Below, piece by piece: positions 51,711 through 60,138 of a stretch of 60,824 bases of DNA. The translations under genes were made by a program, and so were the position numbers. The stretch is from assembly GCA_902579585.1 (NCBI GenBank), contig CACHHJ010000003.1, forward strand, positions 1 through 60,824, read 5' to 3'. Below the pieces are notes generated by a model. It was not told where the DNA came from and did not search any database. It saw only the letters and a list, made by a program, of their open reading frames with translations. The stretch comes from an uncultured Pelagibacteraceae bacterium. GTDB lineage: Bacteria; Pseudomonadota; Alphaproteobacteria; Pelagibacterales; Pelagibacteraceae. The stretch's first letter is position 1. Every line of letters starts with the position of its first letter.

Positions 51711-53536
51711 GTCTTCTCAACTTTCGCTCCTATAATCTCACTTGGAGGTTGGGTTTGTGGTATATAATCTTCTTTCGCACCTGGCACACTGAAATCGTAA
51801 GGCCATCTGTACACTTTTGGAAGTTCTTTGCCCCAATTACCATGTTCTGGAGGCATTTGCGGCGTTTGCCACTCTAGAGAGTTAGCTTTCCACGGATTTT
51901 TTTCTGCTTTCTTCCCAAGTCTAGCGCTTGCAAATAGATTGTATAAGAATAGCAATTGTGCAGCCCCAACTATTAAAACTGCAATAGTAATGAATTTATT
52001 TAAAAGCAATGTCGATACATCGATATATGGACTATCATAGATTTCAAAGTATCTTCTCGGCACACCAACGAAACCTTGATAATGCATTGGAAAATAAATT
52101 GCATATGAACCTATAAAGGTAATCCAAAAATGAACTTTTCCTAAAGTTTCATTCATCATTCTGCCCGTAACTAATGGATACCAGTGGTAAATTGCTCCAA
52201 AAACAACTAGTATAGGGGCAATACCCATAACCATATGAAAATGAGCTACAACAAAATAAGTATCAGATAAAGGAACGTCCACCGTTACATTTCCTAAAAA
52301 TAAACCAGTTAATCCTCCGTTTAAAAAAGTCACAATAAAACCAAGAGAAAATAACATAGGAAGAGATAAAACTATATTTCCTCTCCATAAAGTTAAAATC
52401 CAATTATAAACTTTAATAGCTGTTGGAACTGCAATAATTAATGTTGTTGTTGCAAAAAAGAATCCAAACCATGGGTTCATTCCACTTACATACATGTGAT
52501 GAGCCCAAACAAAAAAGCTTAAAGCACCAATCCCTACTATGGCCCAAACCATCATTCTATAACCAAAAATAGTTTTTCTTGAGTGGACTGATAACAAGTC
52601 TGAAACAATACCAAAAGCTGGTAGTGCAACTATATAAACTTCTGGATGGCCAAAGAACCAGAATAAGTGTTGGAATAGAATTGGACTTCCGCCTTCATGA
52701 GTTAATGTTTCTCCTAAAGAAACCATAGCTGGCATGAAGAAACTTGTTCCAAGCAAACTATCGAGCGTCATCATTAAACATCCAACTAATAAAGCTGGAA
52801 ATGCAAACATCGCAAGAACAGTTGCAGTAAAAATTCCCCAAATCGTTAAAGGCAATCTCATTAATGTCATACCTCTAGCTCTTAATTGTAAAACAGTTAT
52901 TATGTAATTTAATCCACCCATTGTGAAACCAGCCACAAATAATATGAGTGAAATTAACATTAGTATTATCCCTCCGTTATAACCGGGTGTCCCGGCTGTG
53001 ATTGCTTGTGGAGGATAAAGTGTCCAGCCTGCTCCGGTGGGCCCTCCAGGAACAAAAAAGCTTGCTAACAAAACTACAACTGCAACAACAAATGCCCAGT
53101 AGCTAAGCATATTTACATAAGGAAATGCCATGTCTCTTGCTCCGCACATGAGCGGTATTAATAAATTTCCAAATCCTCCGAGAAATAGTGCAGTTAATAG
53201 ATATACTACCATTATCATTCCGTGCATCGTCACAAATTGATAATAGGAAGAAGGTTCAAGCCAACCAAGTCCTGGCCAAGCCAACTGAATTCTCATTAAC
53301 CATGATAAAACTAATCCTAAAAGTCCTGTACCTATTGCCGTTAAAGCGTATTGAATTCCGATATATTTTGCGTCTTGTGAAAAAACATATGTGGTCCACC
53401 AGCTGTGTGAATGATAAAGCTCCTGATCAGGTAATTCAGCATCTGGAACTGCATCAATATCTGGTGTTGATACAGATGAAGCGTCACCTGCGTAGTCTGA
53501 TTTGGCTTCTAGTTTATGTTCAAATTCATCTGACAT
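51707..53536 (-). CDS. coxA: Cytochrome c oxidase subunit I, A1 type
   Basis: 609-aa catalytic subunit with heme a and heme a3-CuB. CuB ligands are in 'GHPEVYIVALPAFG' and 'VWAHHMYVSGMNPW', and the heme ligand pair in 'DTYFVVAHFHMVMG'. 'HPEVY' has the Glu that marks the A1 subfamily, K-channel Lys is in 'PTAIKVYNW', and D-channel residues are in 'FGNLLIPLMCGARDMAFPYVN' (Asn, Asp, Asn at correct spacing). The usual APD is ARD here. 18 bp after coxB, 4-bp overlap with the III-like gene. Confidence 0.98.
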   Translation of the reverse strand: MSDEFEHKLEAKSDYAGDASSVSTPDIDAVPDAELPDQELYHSHSWWTTYVFSQDAKYIGIQYALTAIGTGLLGLVLSWLMRIQLAWPGLGWLEPSSYYQFVTMHGMIMVVYLLTALFLGGFGNLLIPLMCGARDMAFPYVNMLSYWAFVVAVVVLLASFFVPGGPTGAGWTLYPPQAITAGTPGYNGGIILMLISLILFVAGFTMGGLNYIITVLQLRARGMTLMRLPLTIWGIFTATVLAMFAFPALLVGCLMMTLDSLLGTSFFMPAMVSLGETLTHEGGSPILFQHLFWFFGHPEVYIVALPAFGIVSDLLSVHSRKTIFGYRMMVWAIVGIGALSFFVWAHHMYVSGMNPWFGFFFATTTLIIAVPTAIKVYNWILTLWRGNIVLSLPMLFSLGFIVTFLNGGLTGLFLGNVTVDVPLSDTYFVVAHFHMVMGIAPILVVFGAIYHWYPLVTGRMMNETLGKVHFWITFIGSYAIYFPMHYQGFVGVPRRYFEIYDSPYIDVSTLLLNKFITIAVLIVGAAQLLFLYNLFASARLGKKAEKNPWKANSLEWQTPQMPPEHGNWGKELPKVYRWPYDFSVPGAKEDYIPQTQPPSEIIGAKVEKT

Positions 53537-53554
53537 AATTTAGTGTTTTATAGT

Positions 53555-54391
53555 TTATTTATCCTTTTTTACTAGTTGCAAATTGTCATTTTTTCGATTT
53601 TTTGCCAACATTTTCTCAAAAGTTATTTGTTTTGCCTCCCATTTCCTATAATCTTTCTCTTCATCGACTATTACTCTTCCTCTCATGGCATAATGACCTG
53701 TTCCACAATACTCAGCGCATAATACTTCAAAATCCCCTACTCTAGTTGGAGTTAACCAATAGTAAGTTACAATTCCAGGTACCATATCCATTTTGCCTCT
53801 AAACTGAGGAACATAGAAATTATGAAGCACATCAATAGTTCTCAATTCAAATTTAACTGGTCGGTCTTTCAATACATGAAGTTCTTGGGCATCAACTAAT
53901 AAATCATCTTTGCCGTTTGGATCTTCCAAAATTAATCCAAAAGGGTTTTCGTCATTAATGTATTTGATATCAGTTTTTCCAAGAATGTTGTCTTTGCCTG
54001 GTAATCTATACTTCCAGCCCCACTGGTAAGCAAACACCTCTACTTTATATGCATCTTTTGGAACTGTAACATACTGATTCCAAACAACTAATCCGGGAGC
54101 TAATAATGCTGCAACCCCAATTGCAGTTGCCCAAGTTAATCTACTCTCTAATTTTTTATCTTCTGGTTTATACTCAGCCCTTCTATCTCTTTTATAACTA
54201 TACTTCCAAACGCAGTAAGCAACAAAAAAACAAATGGCTATGAATACAGCTCCAGTAATCCAAAACGTTAAAAGAATTGTGTCATCCATGTTGCCCCAAT
54301 TTGATGCGACTTCTGTCCACCACCATGGTGACCAAAAGTGAAAAGCTACTGAGCCAATCGTTATTAAAAATATACTTAAAGCTACTATCAT
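53555..54391 (-). CDS. coxB: Cytochrome c oxidase subunit II
   Basis: 278 aa. N-terminal membrane helices (about 1-20, 38-60 and possibly 90-108) are followed by a cupredoxin domain: 'VEVFAYQWGWKYRLPG' (aromatic electron-entry block), 'TIDVLHNFYVPQFRGKMDMVPG' (CuA His), and 'CAEYCGTGHYAMRGRVIV' (two Cys, Glu, His and Met of binuclear CuA). No fused cytochrome c domain is seen, so it takes electrons from a separate cytochrome c. One base separates it from the small gene upstream. Confidence 0.96.
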   Translation of the reverse strand: MIVALSIFLITIGSVAFHFWSPWWWTEVASNWGNMDDTILLTFWITGAVFIAICFFVAYCVWKYSYKRDRRAEYKPEDKKLESRLTWATAIGVAALLAPGLVVWNQYVTVPKDAYKVEVFAYQWGWKYRLPGKDNILGKTDIKYINDENPFGLILEDPNGKDDLLVDAQELHVLKDRPVKFELRTIDVLHNFYVPQFRGKMDMVPGIVTYYWLTPTRVGDFEVLCAEYCGTGHYAMRGRVIVDEEKDYRKWEAKQITFEKMLAKNRKNDNLQLVKKDK

Positions 54392-54392
54392 T

Positions 54393-54653
54393 TTATGCGT
54401 TTGAAATAATAAAAATTCCTATAAGAACAATGCCTGCAATTAAAATATGGTTACCTAAATCAATCAATCCAACTTTTTTATTTTTTGGATCAATTAAATC
54501 TTTCCACCTAAAAGGGACTGATTTTCTTTTTACTGCTATTTCAGCTTCGTTTTCATTTTTTTCTAATCTCAAAGAAACTGAAAAGAAAACAAAGTAAATG
54601 AATAGTACTAAAAATACTACCAATCCAAGCAACAATGCATAAGCTGTACTCAT
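54393..54653 (-). CDS. 86-aa small membrane protein heading the cox operon
   Basis: Two hydrophobic helices ('ALLLGLVVFLVLFIYFVFFSVSL' and 'LGNHILIAGIVLIGIFIISNA') flank a charged middle containing 'VPFRWKDLIDPKNKKVGLIDLG'. I recognise no family. The position as first gene, 1 bp before coxB, suggests a link to oxidase assembly or stability, which is inference. Upstream is the best promoter candidate of the region. Confidence 0.72.
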   Translation of the reverse strand: MSTAYALLLGLVVFLVLFIYFVFFSVSLRLEKNENEAEIAVKRKSVPFRWKDLIDPKNKKVGLIDLGNHILIAGIVLIGIFIISNA

Positions 54654-54669
54654 AATTTATTCTACTAAT

Positions 54670-54683
54670 ACTATATATATAGT
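54670..54683. promoter_or_regulatory. Perfect 14-bp palindrome in the cox leader
   Basis: ACTATATATATAGT reads the same on both strands and lies 17 bp before the start codon of the first cox-operon gene, just after the predicted transcription start. It could be an operator half-site pair, but alternating TA in an AT-rich genome can also form such a palindrome by chance. Confidence 0.3.
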
Positions 54684-54695
54684 CTCTATGCATGT

Positions 54696-54723
54696 TTAAT
54701 AAGGTTTTGCGACACTTTTGCAA
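54696..54723 (-). promoter_or_regulatory. Candidate promoter and dyad for the cox operon
   Basis: On the minus strand, TTGCAA (54723-54718) and TATTAA (54701-54696) are spaced by 16 bp, a plausible -35/-10 pair for the oxidase operon. The -35 end is also part of the dyad TTGCGACACTTTTGCAA (54707-54723; arms TTGC and GCAA). A GTCGC-containing dyad here could be a redox-regulator site. Pattern seen, function inferred. Confidence 0.35.
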
Positions 54724-54753
54724 GGTTAAAAATTATTCAAATTTTGGGGATAT

Positions 54754-55473
54754 TTAGTTGTTTTCCAAGTTGTAATTTAAAATTGTTGTTGAAGCTATTG
54801 CTGCTGTCTCTGCACGTAAAATATTCTTGGCTAAAGTGATGGATATTACATTTTTTTTAGTGATTATAAATTGTTTCTCTTCTTCTGAGAAATCACCTTC
54901 TGGCCCAATTAAAATACAAATTGGATTTTTTTGGGGTAATTTATTTTTTAAATCTTTTGACTCAGAATTAATATCACAAAAAATAATTTTACCATTATTG
55001 GGGAAATTTTTAATAAATTCATCAAGCCTCTGTAATTCTTGAATTTTAGGCACAGTCATACGATTAGACTGCTCACAAGCTTCTGTTATAATCTTTTCTA
55101 CCCTTTTAATATTAATTTCTCTAACAACACTTCTTTCGCATAATAATGGAATGAATTTTTGAATTCCCAGTTCCGTAGTTTTTTGTATCATCAAGTCTTG
55201 AGCAACTTTTTTAATTGGTGAAAAGGCTAACCAAATATCTTTTTCATTAGATATAGGCCTTGATAGTATTTCAACTTTGAATTTGGTAAAAATTTTTCCT
55301 TGATCTAAAATTTTTACATCCCACTCACCATCTTGTGAATTAAAAAGTGAAATTTTATCTCCCGCTTTTAATCGCATCACATTCTTTGTATAATGAGATT
55401 GTTTTTCAGAAAGTCTGGAAATAATACCTTTTTCTAATTTGTTTGAGTAAAAAAGTCTTGCTTTTGATGCCAT
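54754..55473 (-). CDS. rsmE: 16S rRNA (uracil(1498)-N3)-methyltransferase
   Basis: 239-aa SPOUT-class methyltransferase that modifies U1498 of 16S rRNA. An N-terminal PUA-like domain ('KQSHYTKNVMRLKAGDKISLFNSQDGEWDVKI') is followed by the trefoil-knot domain: 'QKTTELGIQKFIPLLCERSV', 'ACEQSNRMTVPKI', and the SAM loop 'ICILIGPEGDFSEEEKQFI' with 'SITLAKNILRAETAAIAS'. All are standard RsmE blocks. Divergent from the quinone oxidoreductase gene by 21 bp. Confidence 0.96.
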   Translation of the reverse strand: MASKARLFYSNKLEKGIISRLSEKQSHYTKNVMRLKAGDKISLFNSQDGEWDVKILDQGKIFTKFKVEILSRPISNEKDIWLAFSPIKKVAQDLMIQKTTELGIQKFIPLLCERSVVREINIKRVEKIITEACEQSNRMTVPKIQELQRLDEFIKNFPNNGKIIFCDINSESKDLKNKLPQKNPICILIGPEGDFSEEEKQFIITKKNVISITLAKNILRAETAAIASTTILNYNLENN

Positions 55474-55494
55474 GAAGAATTTATATAAGTTAGG

Positions 55495-56472
55495 ATGGCA
55501 AAATCAATTATAATTACAAAGCATGGTGGTCCAGAAGTTTTGGAATTAAAGGATGTAAATGTTGGACCTCCTGGTCCTGAGGAAATTAAAATCAAAAATT
55601 TAGCTATTGGTTTAAATTTTATTGATACTTATCATAGATCTGGATTATATAAATTAAATTTACCATCAGGTATTGGGATGGAGGGAGCTGGTATTATTCA
55701 AGAAGTTGGCTCTTCAATTAAAAATTTTAACAAAGGTGATAGAGTAACTTACTCTCAAATGCCATTGGGATCTTACTCTGACGAAAGGATTATTCCTGGA
55801 AAAATTGCAGTTAAAATACCAGAAGGAGTAAGTGATAAAGTTGCCGCAAGTATAATGACAAAAGGTTTAACTTCACATTATCTTTTATTTAAAACTTATA
55901 AAGCAAAAGCTGGTGAGTTAATTTTATTTCATGCTGCTGCGGGTGGTGTTGGACAGGTTTTTTGTCAGTGGGCAAAAAGCATAGGCTGTAGAGTAATCGG
56001 AACTGTTGGATCAGACAGTAAAATTAGTACTGCAAAAAAAAATGGATGCGAATTTGTTATAAATTACAATAAGGAAGATTTTGATAAAAAAGTTCTTGAG
56101 ATAACCGATAATAAAGGTGTCGGAGTAGTTTATGATGGTGTTGGAAAAAAAACTTTTGAAAAATCTATTAATTGTCTAATGCCAATGGGTATGATGGTTT
56201 CTTTCGGAAACGCATCTGGTGCTCTTGATCCTATAGATGTAAAAAAATATATAGCTCATAAAAGTTTATTTTTTACAAGACCAGGATTAGCCCATTATGG
56301 AGCGGGAAGAGTAGCGCTTGAAGAAGGTACTAATGCTCTTTTTGAACAAATTAAATTTGGTAGAATTAAAGTTGATATTTTTAAAGAATATAAACTTTCT
56401 GAAGCAAAAAAAGCCCATGAAGATCTTGAGGGGAGAAAAATTTTGGGTCCAGCTGTATTAGTACCAAATTAA
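55495..56472 (+). CDS. qor: Quinone oxidoreductase, MDR superfamily
   Basis: 325-aa zinc-independent medium-chain reductase. 'NFIDTYHRSGLYKLNLPSGIGMEGAGIIQEVG' (about 49-80) is the Qor substrate/quinone block, and 'ELILFHAAAGGVGQVFCQWAKSIGCRVIGTVGS' (about 142-174) is the AAxxGVG NADPH motif; catalytic-zinc cysteines are absent. It reduces small quinones or enones with NADPH. Followed after 3 bp by the DUF1289 gene. Confidence 0.92.
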   Translation: MAKSIIITKHGGPEVLELKDVNVGPPGPEEIKIKNLAIGLNFIDTYHRSGLYKLNLPSGIGMEGAGIIQEVGSSIKNFNKGDRVTYSQMPLGSYSDERIIPGKIAVKIPEGVSDKVAASIMTKGLTSHYLLFKTYKAKAGELILFHAAAGGVGQVFCQWAKSIGCRVIGTVGSDSKISTAKKNGCEFVINYNKEDFDKKVLEITDNKGVGVVYDGVGKKTFEKSINCLMPMGMMVSFGNASGALDPIDVKKYIAHKSLFFTRPGLAHYGAGRVALEEGTNALFEQIKFGRIKVDIFKEYKLSEAKKAHEDLEGRKILGPAVLVPN

Positions 56473-56475
56473 ATT

Positions 56476-56733
56476 ATGAAATTTATAAGTCCCTGTATAA
56501 GTATATGTAAAAGTGATCCTAAAACTGGTTTTTGTTATGGATGTGCAAGAACAGATGAAGAGAAAAAGATTTGGAAAAATCAAGAAACAACAAATTCTTG
56601 GAAAGAGAATAATTTGAATAATTTAAGAAATAGAATGAGTGCAACTCAGCTTAAGACTTTTGATCAGTCCTATAATGAAAAAATTGAGTTCGGAAAAATG
56701 GTTTACTCTAAAAAATTAAAGAAAGAACCATAA
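56476..56733 (+). CDS. DUF1289 protein
   Basis: 85 aa. The domain 'ISPCISICKSDPKTGFCYGCARTDEEKKIWKN' (about 3-34) holds the four conserved Cys (C-x3-C, C-x2-C) that may bind a metal; the remainder is charged helix. Function unknown in general. Follows qor by 3 bp, so probably in the same transcript, and its 3' end overlaps the converging small membrane gene by 18 bp. Confidence 0.88.
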   Translation: MKFISPCISICKSDPKTGFCYGCARTDEEKKIWKNQETTNSWKENNLNNLRNRMSATQLKTFDQSYNEKIEFGKMVYSKKLKKEP

Positions 56734-56907
56734 AACTATACCCACTAGAGCTAAGATTAATATTAATATTCTTACGCCAAATAAATATTTTTTTAAATTT
56801 TTAGAGTTTTCAATTTCTTTAGTTTTTCCTGCTCCTATTCTAATTACAAAATAAAATAAAAGTAAAAGAACTAATACGATTATAAGTATTACCGGTTTAG
56901 AAAACAT
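56716..56907 (-). CDS. 63-aa small membrane protein
   Basis: Two hydrophobic helices ('PVILIIVLVLLLLFYFVIRIGAG' and 'FGVRILILILALVGIVLWFFL') with a short basic linker. No recognised family. It starts inside the end of the 55-aa gene (11-bp overlap) and its 3' end overlaps DUF1289 by 18 bp. The chain of three small membrane genes in one direction makes it likely real. Confidence 0.6.
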   Translation of the reverse strand: MFSKPVILIIVLVLLLLFYFVIRIGAGKTKEIENSKNLKKYLFGVRILILILALVGIVLWFFL

Positions 56908-57064
56908 TATTTTTATAATGATATTCTAAAACTAATTTATTATCAAAACTTTTAATTGATGAGGATTTTGATGTCATAATTATTGGCAAAAATAATCCAA
57001 GAGCATATAAAATAATTATTATTAATGCAGCGATAATAAAAGCCCTGATAGCGTTAATTTTCAT
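56897..57064 (-). CDS. 55-aa small membrane protein
   Basis: The track gives a TTG start at 57082; ATG 57064 with AAGGA 8 nt upstream is better and yields 55 aa (MKINAIRAFIIAALIIII..). One hydrophobic helix ('AFIIAALIIIILYALGLFLPIIM') is followed by a polar tail ending 'YHYKNNVF'. It begins 4 nt after the DUF2721 stop and overlaps the next gene by 11 bp. No family recognised. Confidence 0.62.
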   Translation of the reverse strand: MKINAIRAFIIAALIIIILYALGLFLPIIMTSKSSSIKSFDNKLVLEYHYKNNVF

Positions 57065-57068
57065 AAAT

Positions 57069-57473
57069 CTAGTCCTTATCAATTTTCATATCTGAGAGAT
57101 GTAGCTTTAATGCATTTGTTGATAGAAAAATTTCCAAAAGAAATAGCAATATCGAAATTATCATAGAAATACAACATGATGCAAATATCAATCTTGCAAC
57201 AAAAATAGCATCTAAATATAAAGCTAAAACTGTAGTCATATTAAACAAAAACCCCAAACTGGATGCTCCAATAGAATATTTTAAATAATTTATTCTTTGA
57301 TTGAGGTTTTTGAGTTGTTTTTCCCATTCTGGAGGTATGTGTTTTTCAAATACATGTTCGTCGTGTAATTTTCTTATTAAAGCACTAAGCGTATGAAACC
57401 TATTGCTATAAACTGCCATTATAAGAGGTATGGCAGGAAACATTAGTGCCGTAACAGTGTAGTCAATATTCAT
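57069..57473 (-). CDS. DUF2721 membrane protein
   Basis: 134 aa with three hydrophobic helices. 'VTALMFPAIPLIMAVYSNRFHTLSALIRKLHDEH' matches the DUF2721 start, where an N-R-x-x-x-L pattern follows the first helix; a charged helix (about 40-60) and two further helices follow. Function unknown. Leads the small-membrane-protein trio and is divergent from ubiA with about 51 bp between starts. Confidence 0.72.
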   Translation of the reverse strand: MNIDYTVTALMFPAIPLIMAVYSNRFHTLSALIRKLHDEHVFEKHIPPEWEKQLKNLNQRINYLKYSIGASSLGFLFNMTTVLALYLDAIFVARLIFASCCISMIISILLFLLEIFLSTNALKLHLSDMKIDKD

Positions 57474-57524
57474 TTCGAATCGAATTGATTATGTATTTAC
57501 TGTTTGATATTTACAAGAAGAATA

Positions 57525-58385
57525 ATGTCATCACATCTTAGAAATTTTATTGACGTAACGAGATTAAATAAGCCTATAGGATACTTTTTGTTATTTTGGC
57601 CATGTGCTTGTGGTTTATCACTTGCATACCACTTTGATAAAAATCTTAATATTTTTTTATATCATTTGACTCTTTTCTTTTGGGGATCTGTTTTAATGAG
57701 AAGCGCAGGATGTATTGTGAATGATATTGTCGATGAAAAAATAGATAAAAAAATTTCTAGAACAAAAAAAAGGCCGATAGCCTCTGGTTTGTTAGATAAA
57801 AAATTAGCATGGTTATACGTACTAATTTTATGTTTATTAGCTTTCATCATATTAATTCAATTTAATTTTCTAACTATCTGCCTTGGAATTTTTTCAATGA
57901 TATTTGCATTTAGTTATCCTTTCATGAAAAGGTTTACTTATTGGCCACAATTATTTTTAGGATTTACTTTTAATTGGGGGTCGGTGATGGCTTGGGCCTC
58001 CATAATGAACGATATCGATTATTTACCAATAATATTTTATATTGGGGCCATATTTTGGACATTAGGATATGACACGATTTATGGATTACAAGACGCATCG
58101 GAAGATGAAATAATAGGAGTTAAATCTACTGCAATTAAATTTAAAAAAAACTTAACTTTTTTTGTAACAAGCTGTTACTTAATAAGCTCAATTCTGATGA
58201 CATATGTGATAATTAACCTGGAGATAAATTATTTTTTAATATTTTTAATTTTATTTATGTTGAGTTTGTTTTATCAAATTAAAGTTTTTAATTCAAAAAA
58301 ATCCCATGATTGTTTGAAAGCTTTTAAATTAAATAATTATTCAGGTCTTTTTCTATTTTTATCAATTTTTCTTTTATCTAACTAA
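57525..58385 (+). CDS. ubiA: 4-hydroxybenzoate polyprenyltransferase
   Basis: Attaches the polyprenyl tail to 4-hydroxybenzoate in ubiquinone synthesis, in the inner membrane. ATG 57525 (MSSHLRNFIDVTRLNKPIGYFLLFWPC) gives 286 aa; the track start at 57504 is TTG. First Asp motif 'SAGCIVNDIVDEKIDKKISRTKKRPIASG' and second 'YDTIYGLQDASEDEIIGVKSTAIKF' are both clear, with about eight or nine helices. The quinone made here feeds petABC and the oxidase chain. Four bp before the ABC exporter. Confidence 0.95.
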   Translation: MSSHLRNFIDVTRLNKPIGYFLLFWPCACGLSLAYHFDKNLNIFLYHLTLFFWGSVLMRSAGCIVNDIVDEKIDKKISRTKKRPIASGLLDKKLAWLYVLILCLLAFIILIQFNFLTICLGIFSMIFAFSYPFMKRFTYWPQLFLGFTFNWGSVMAWASIMNDIDYLPIIFYIGAIFWTLGYDTIYGLQDASEDEIIGVKSTAIKFKKNLTFFVTSCYLISSILMTYVIINLEINYFLIFLILFMLSLFYQIKVFNSKKSHDCLKAFKLNNYSGLFLFLSIFLLSN

Positions 58386-58389
58386 ATTT

Positions 58390-60132
58390 ATGAAACTTAA
58401 AGAAATAAAAATTTATTTAAAAAGATTATACAAAGATTATGTGAAAAAACATTTATGGAGACTAATATTGGCGCTTGCTCTTTCAGCGGTGGTGGCTGGA
58501 ACCACAGCTTCGATAGCCTGGCTATTAGATCCTGCAGTTAAAAAAATTTTTATCGAAAATGATAGCACTTTTGCATTTCTAATTCCAATTTTTATAATTA
58601 TTGTCTTTAGTGCAAAGGGTCTCTCTCTTTACTTTGCAAGATATTTAATAATAGTTTTAGGATTTAGAGTTATACAAAAAATTCAAAATCAGATGTCTGA
58701 GCATATTTTACTATCAGACACGCAAAGTATTGAGTCAAAACACTCGGGAAGATACGTAGCGAGTTTTCTATATGATGTCGGTATGATCCAAAATTTAATA
58801 AGCACAGGTTTTTTAAATATAATGAAAGATTCTTTAACTTTAATAACACTGCTCTTTGTTATGTTTTATCAAAATTGGAAGCTTGCTTTATTTTCAATGA
58901 TAATGATGCCATTAGCAGCTTTTTTTGCAAAATCACTTGGGAAAAGAATGGGAAAAGCAACAACACAAAGTGCTGTATCTGCTGGAAATTTCACCACTTT
59001 ACTCTCAGAGATATTAAAAGGTTCAAAAATTATAAAAATTTATCAAAGAGAAGATATTGAACAAGAAAAGTCAAAAGAAGCAATTAGAGATTTAGCTGAC
59101 AAACAAATAAAAATTGGAACAGTTTTAATTAGAGCTACGCCAATTATGGAAACCTTAACAGGTATAATGATTGCTGGATTTATTTATTATGCTGGGCAAT
59201 TAATTTCATCTGGAGAAATTGGTATCAATAACTTTTTTTCATTTTTGGCTGCAATGATGCTGTCATATCAACCGGTAAGATCTTTAGCAACGTTAAATAT
59301 GTCAGTTTATCAAGGGACAGCTGCAGCAAAAAGAATCTTTAAAATTATTGATGAGAAAATAGAAATTAAAAATGATGAAAAATTACCACAAATCAAAATT
59401 GATAAAGCAAATATAAAATTTAAAGATGTGAGCTTTAAATATAGCACAGGAAAAGAAAGTGCCATAAAAAATATTGATTTAAATATTGAGGGGGAAAAAA
59501 TCACAGCACTAGTAGGTCATAGTGGCGCTGGAAAAAGCACAATTATGAATTTAATTCCAAGATTTTACCAGCAGCAACAAGGAAAAATTTTTGTAGATAA
59601 TCAAGATATTCAAAAAGTTTCTTTGAATTCACTTAGAAATAAAATCTCACTCGTAAGTCAGGATATAATTTTATTTGATGATACTGTAGAAAATAATATT
59701 AAATTTGCAAAATTTGATGCTAGTAAAGAAGAAATTAAGAGAGCATGTCAATTAGCTGCTGCAGAAGAATTTATTGAGACATTACCAGAAAGATATCAAA
59801 CAATTATTGGCGAAAATGGTGTTAGACTATCAGGTGGCCAAAAACAAAGATTGTCAATAGCAAGAGCTATCCTTAAAAATTCTCCAATAATTTTATTGGA
59901 TGAAGCGACTTCTTCTTTGGACACTGAGTCTGAGGAAAAAGTTCAAAATGCAATATTTAATCTAACTAAAAATAAAACTACATTAGTAATTGCACATAGA
60001 CTATCTACAATAAAGAAAGCAGATAATATTGTTGTAATGAAAGCTGGAAATATTGTAGGTGCTGGAAAACATGATGATCTTATGATGAAATCTAAAGATT
60101 ATGAAAGTCTTTACAGTAAGCAAGTAATTTAA
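58390..60132 (+). CDS. msbA: ABC exporter, MsbA-like (permease fused to ATPase)
   Basis: 580-aa half-transporter: six membrane helices (about 20-310), then the nucleotide-binding domain with Walker A 'LVGHSGAGKSTIMNLIPRFY', Q-loop 'LVSQDIILFDDTV', signature 'RLSGGQKQRLSIARAI', and Walker B 'IILLDEATSSLDTESE', H-loop 'VIAHRLSTI'. The domain order and length fit MsbA, which flips lipid A core across the inner membrane. waaA lies just downstream, supporting an LPS role. Other lipid or drug substrates are possible. Confidence 0.92.
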   Translation: MKLKEIKIYLKRLYKDYVKKHLWRLILALALSAVVAGTTASIAWLLDPAVKKIFIENDSTFAFLIPIFIIIVFSAKGLSLYFARYLIIVLGFRVIQKIQNQMSEHILLSDTQSIESKHSGRYVASFLYDVGMIQNLISTGFLNIMKDSLTLITLLFVMFYQNWKLALFSMIMMPLAAFFAKSLGKRMGKATTQSAVSAGNFTTLLSEILKGSKIIKIYQREDIEQEKSKEAIRDLADKQIKIGTVLIRATPIMETLTGIMIAGFIYYAGQLISSGEIGINNFFSFLAAMMLSYQPVRSLATLNMSVYQGTAAAKRIFKIIDEKIEIKNDEKLPQIKIDKANIKFKDVSFKYSTGKESAIKNIDLNIEGEKITALVGHSGAGKSTIMNLIPRFYQQQQGKIFVDNQDIQKVSLNSLRNKISLVSQDIILFDDTVENNIKFAKFDASKEEIKRACQLAAAEEFIETLPERYQTIIGENGVRLSGGQKQRLSIARAILKNSPIILLDEATSSLDTESEEKVQNAIFNLTKNKTTLVIAHRLSTIKKADNIVVMKAGNIVGAGKHDDLMMKSKDYESLYSKQVI

Positions 60133-60138
60133 ATTGAA

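Noticed and set aside
53188-53538. 116-aa plus-strand ORF over coxA
   Set aside because: Antisense to the highly conserved N-terminus of subunit I; no recognisable domain.
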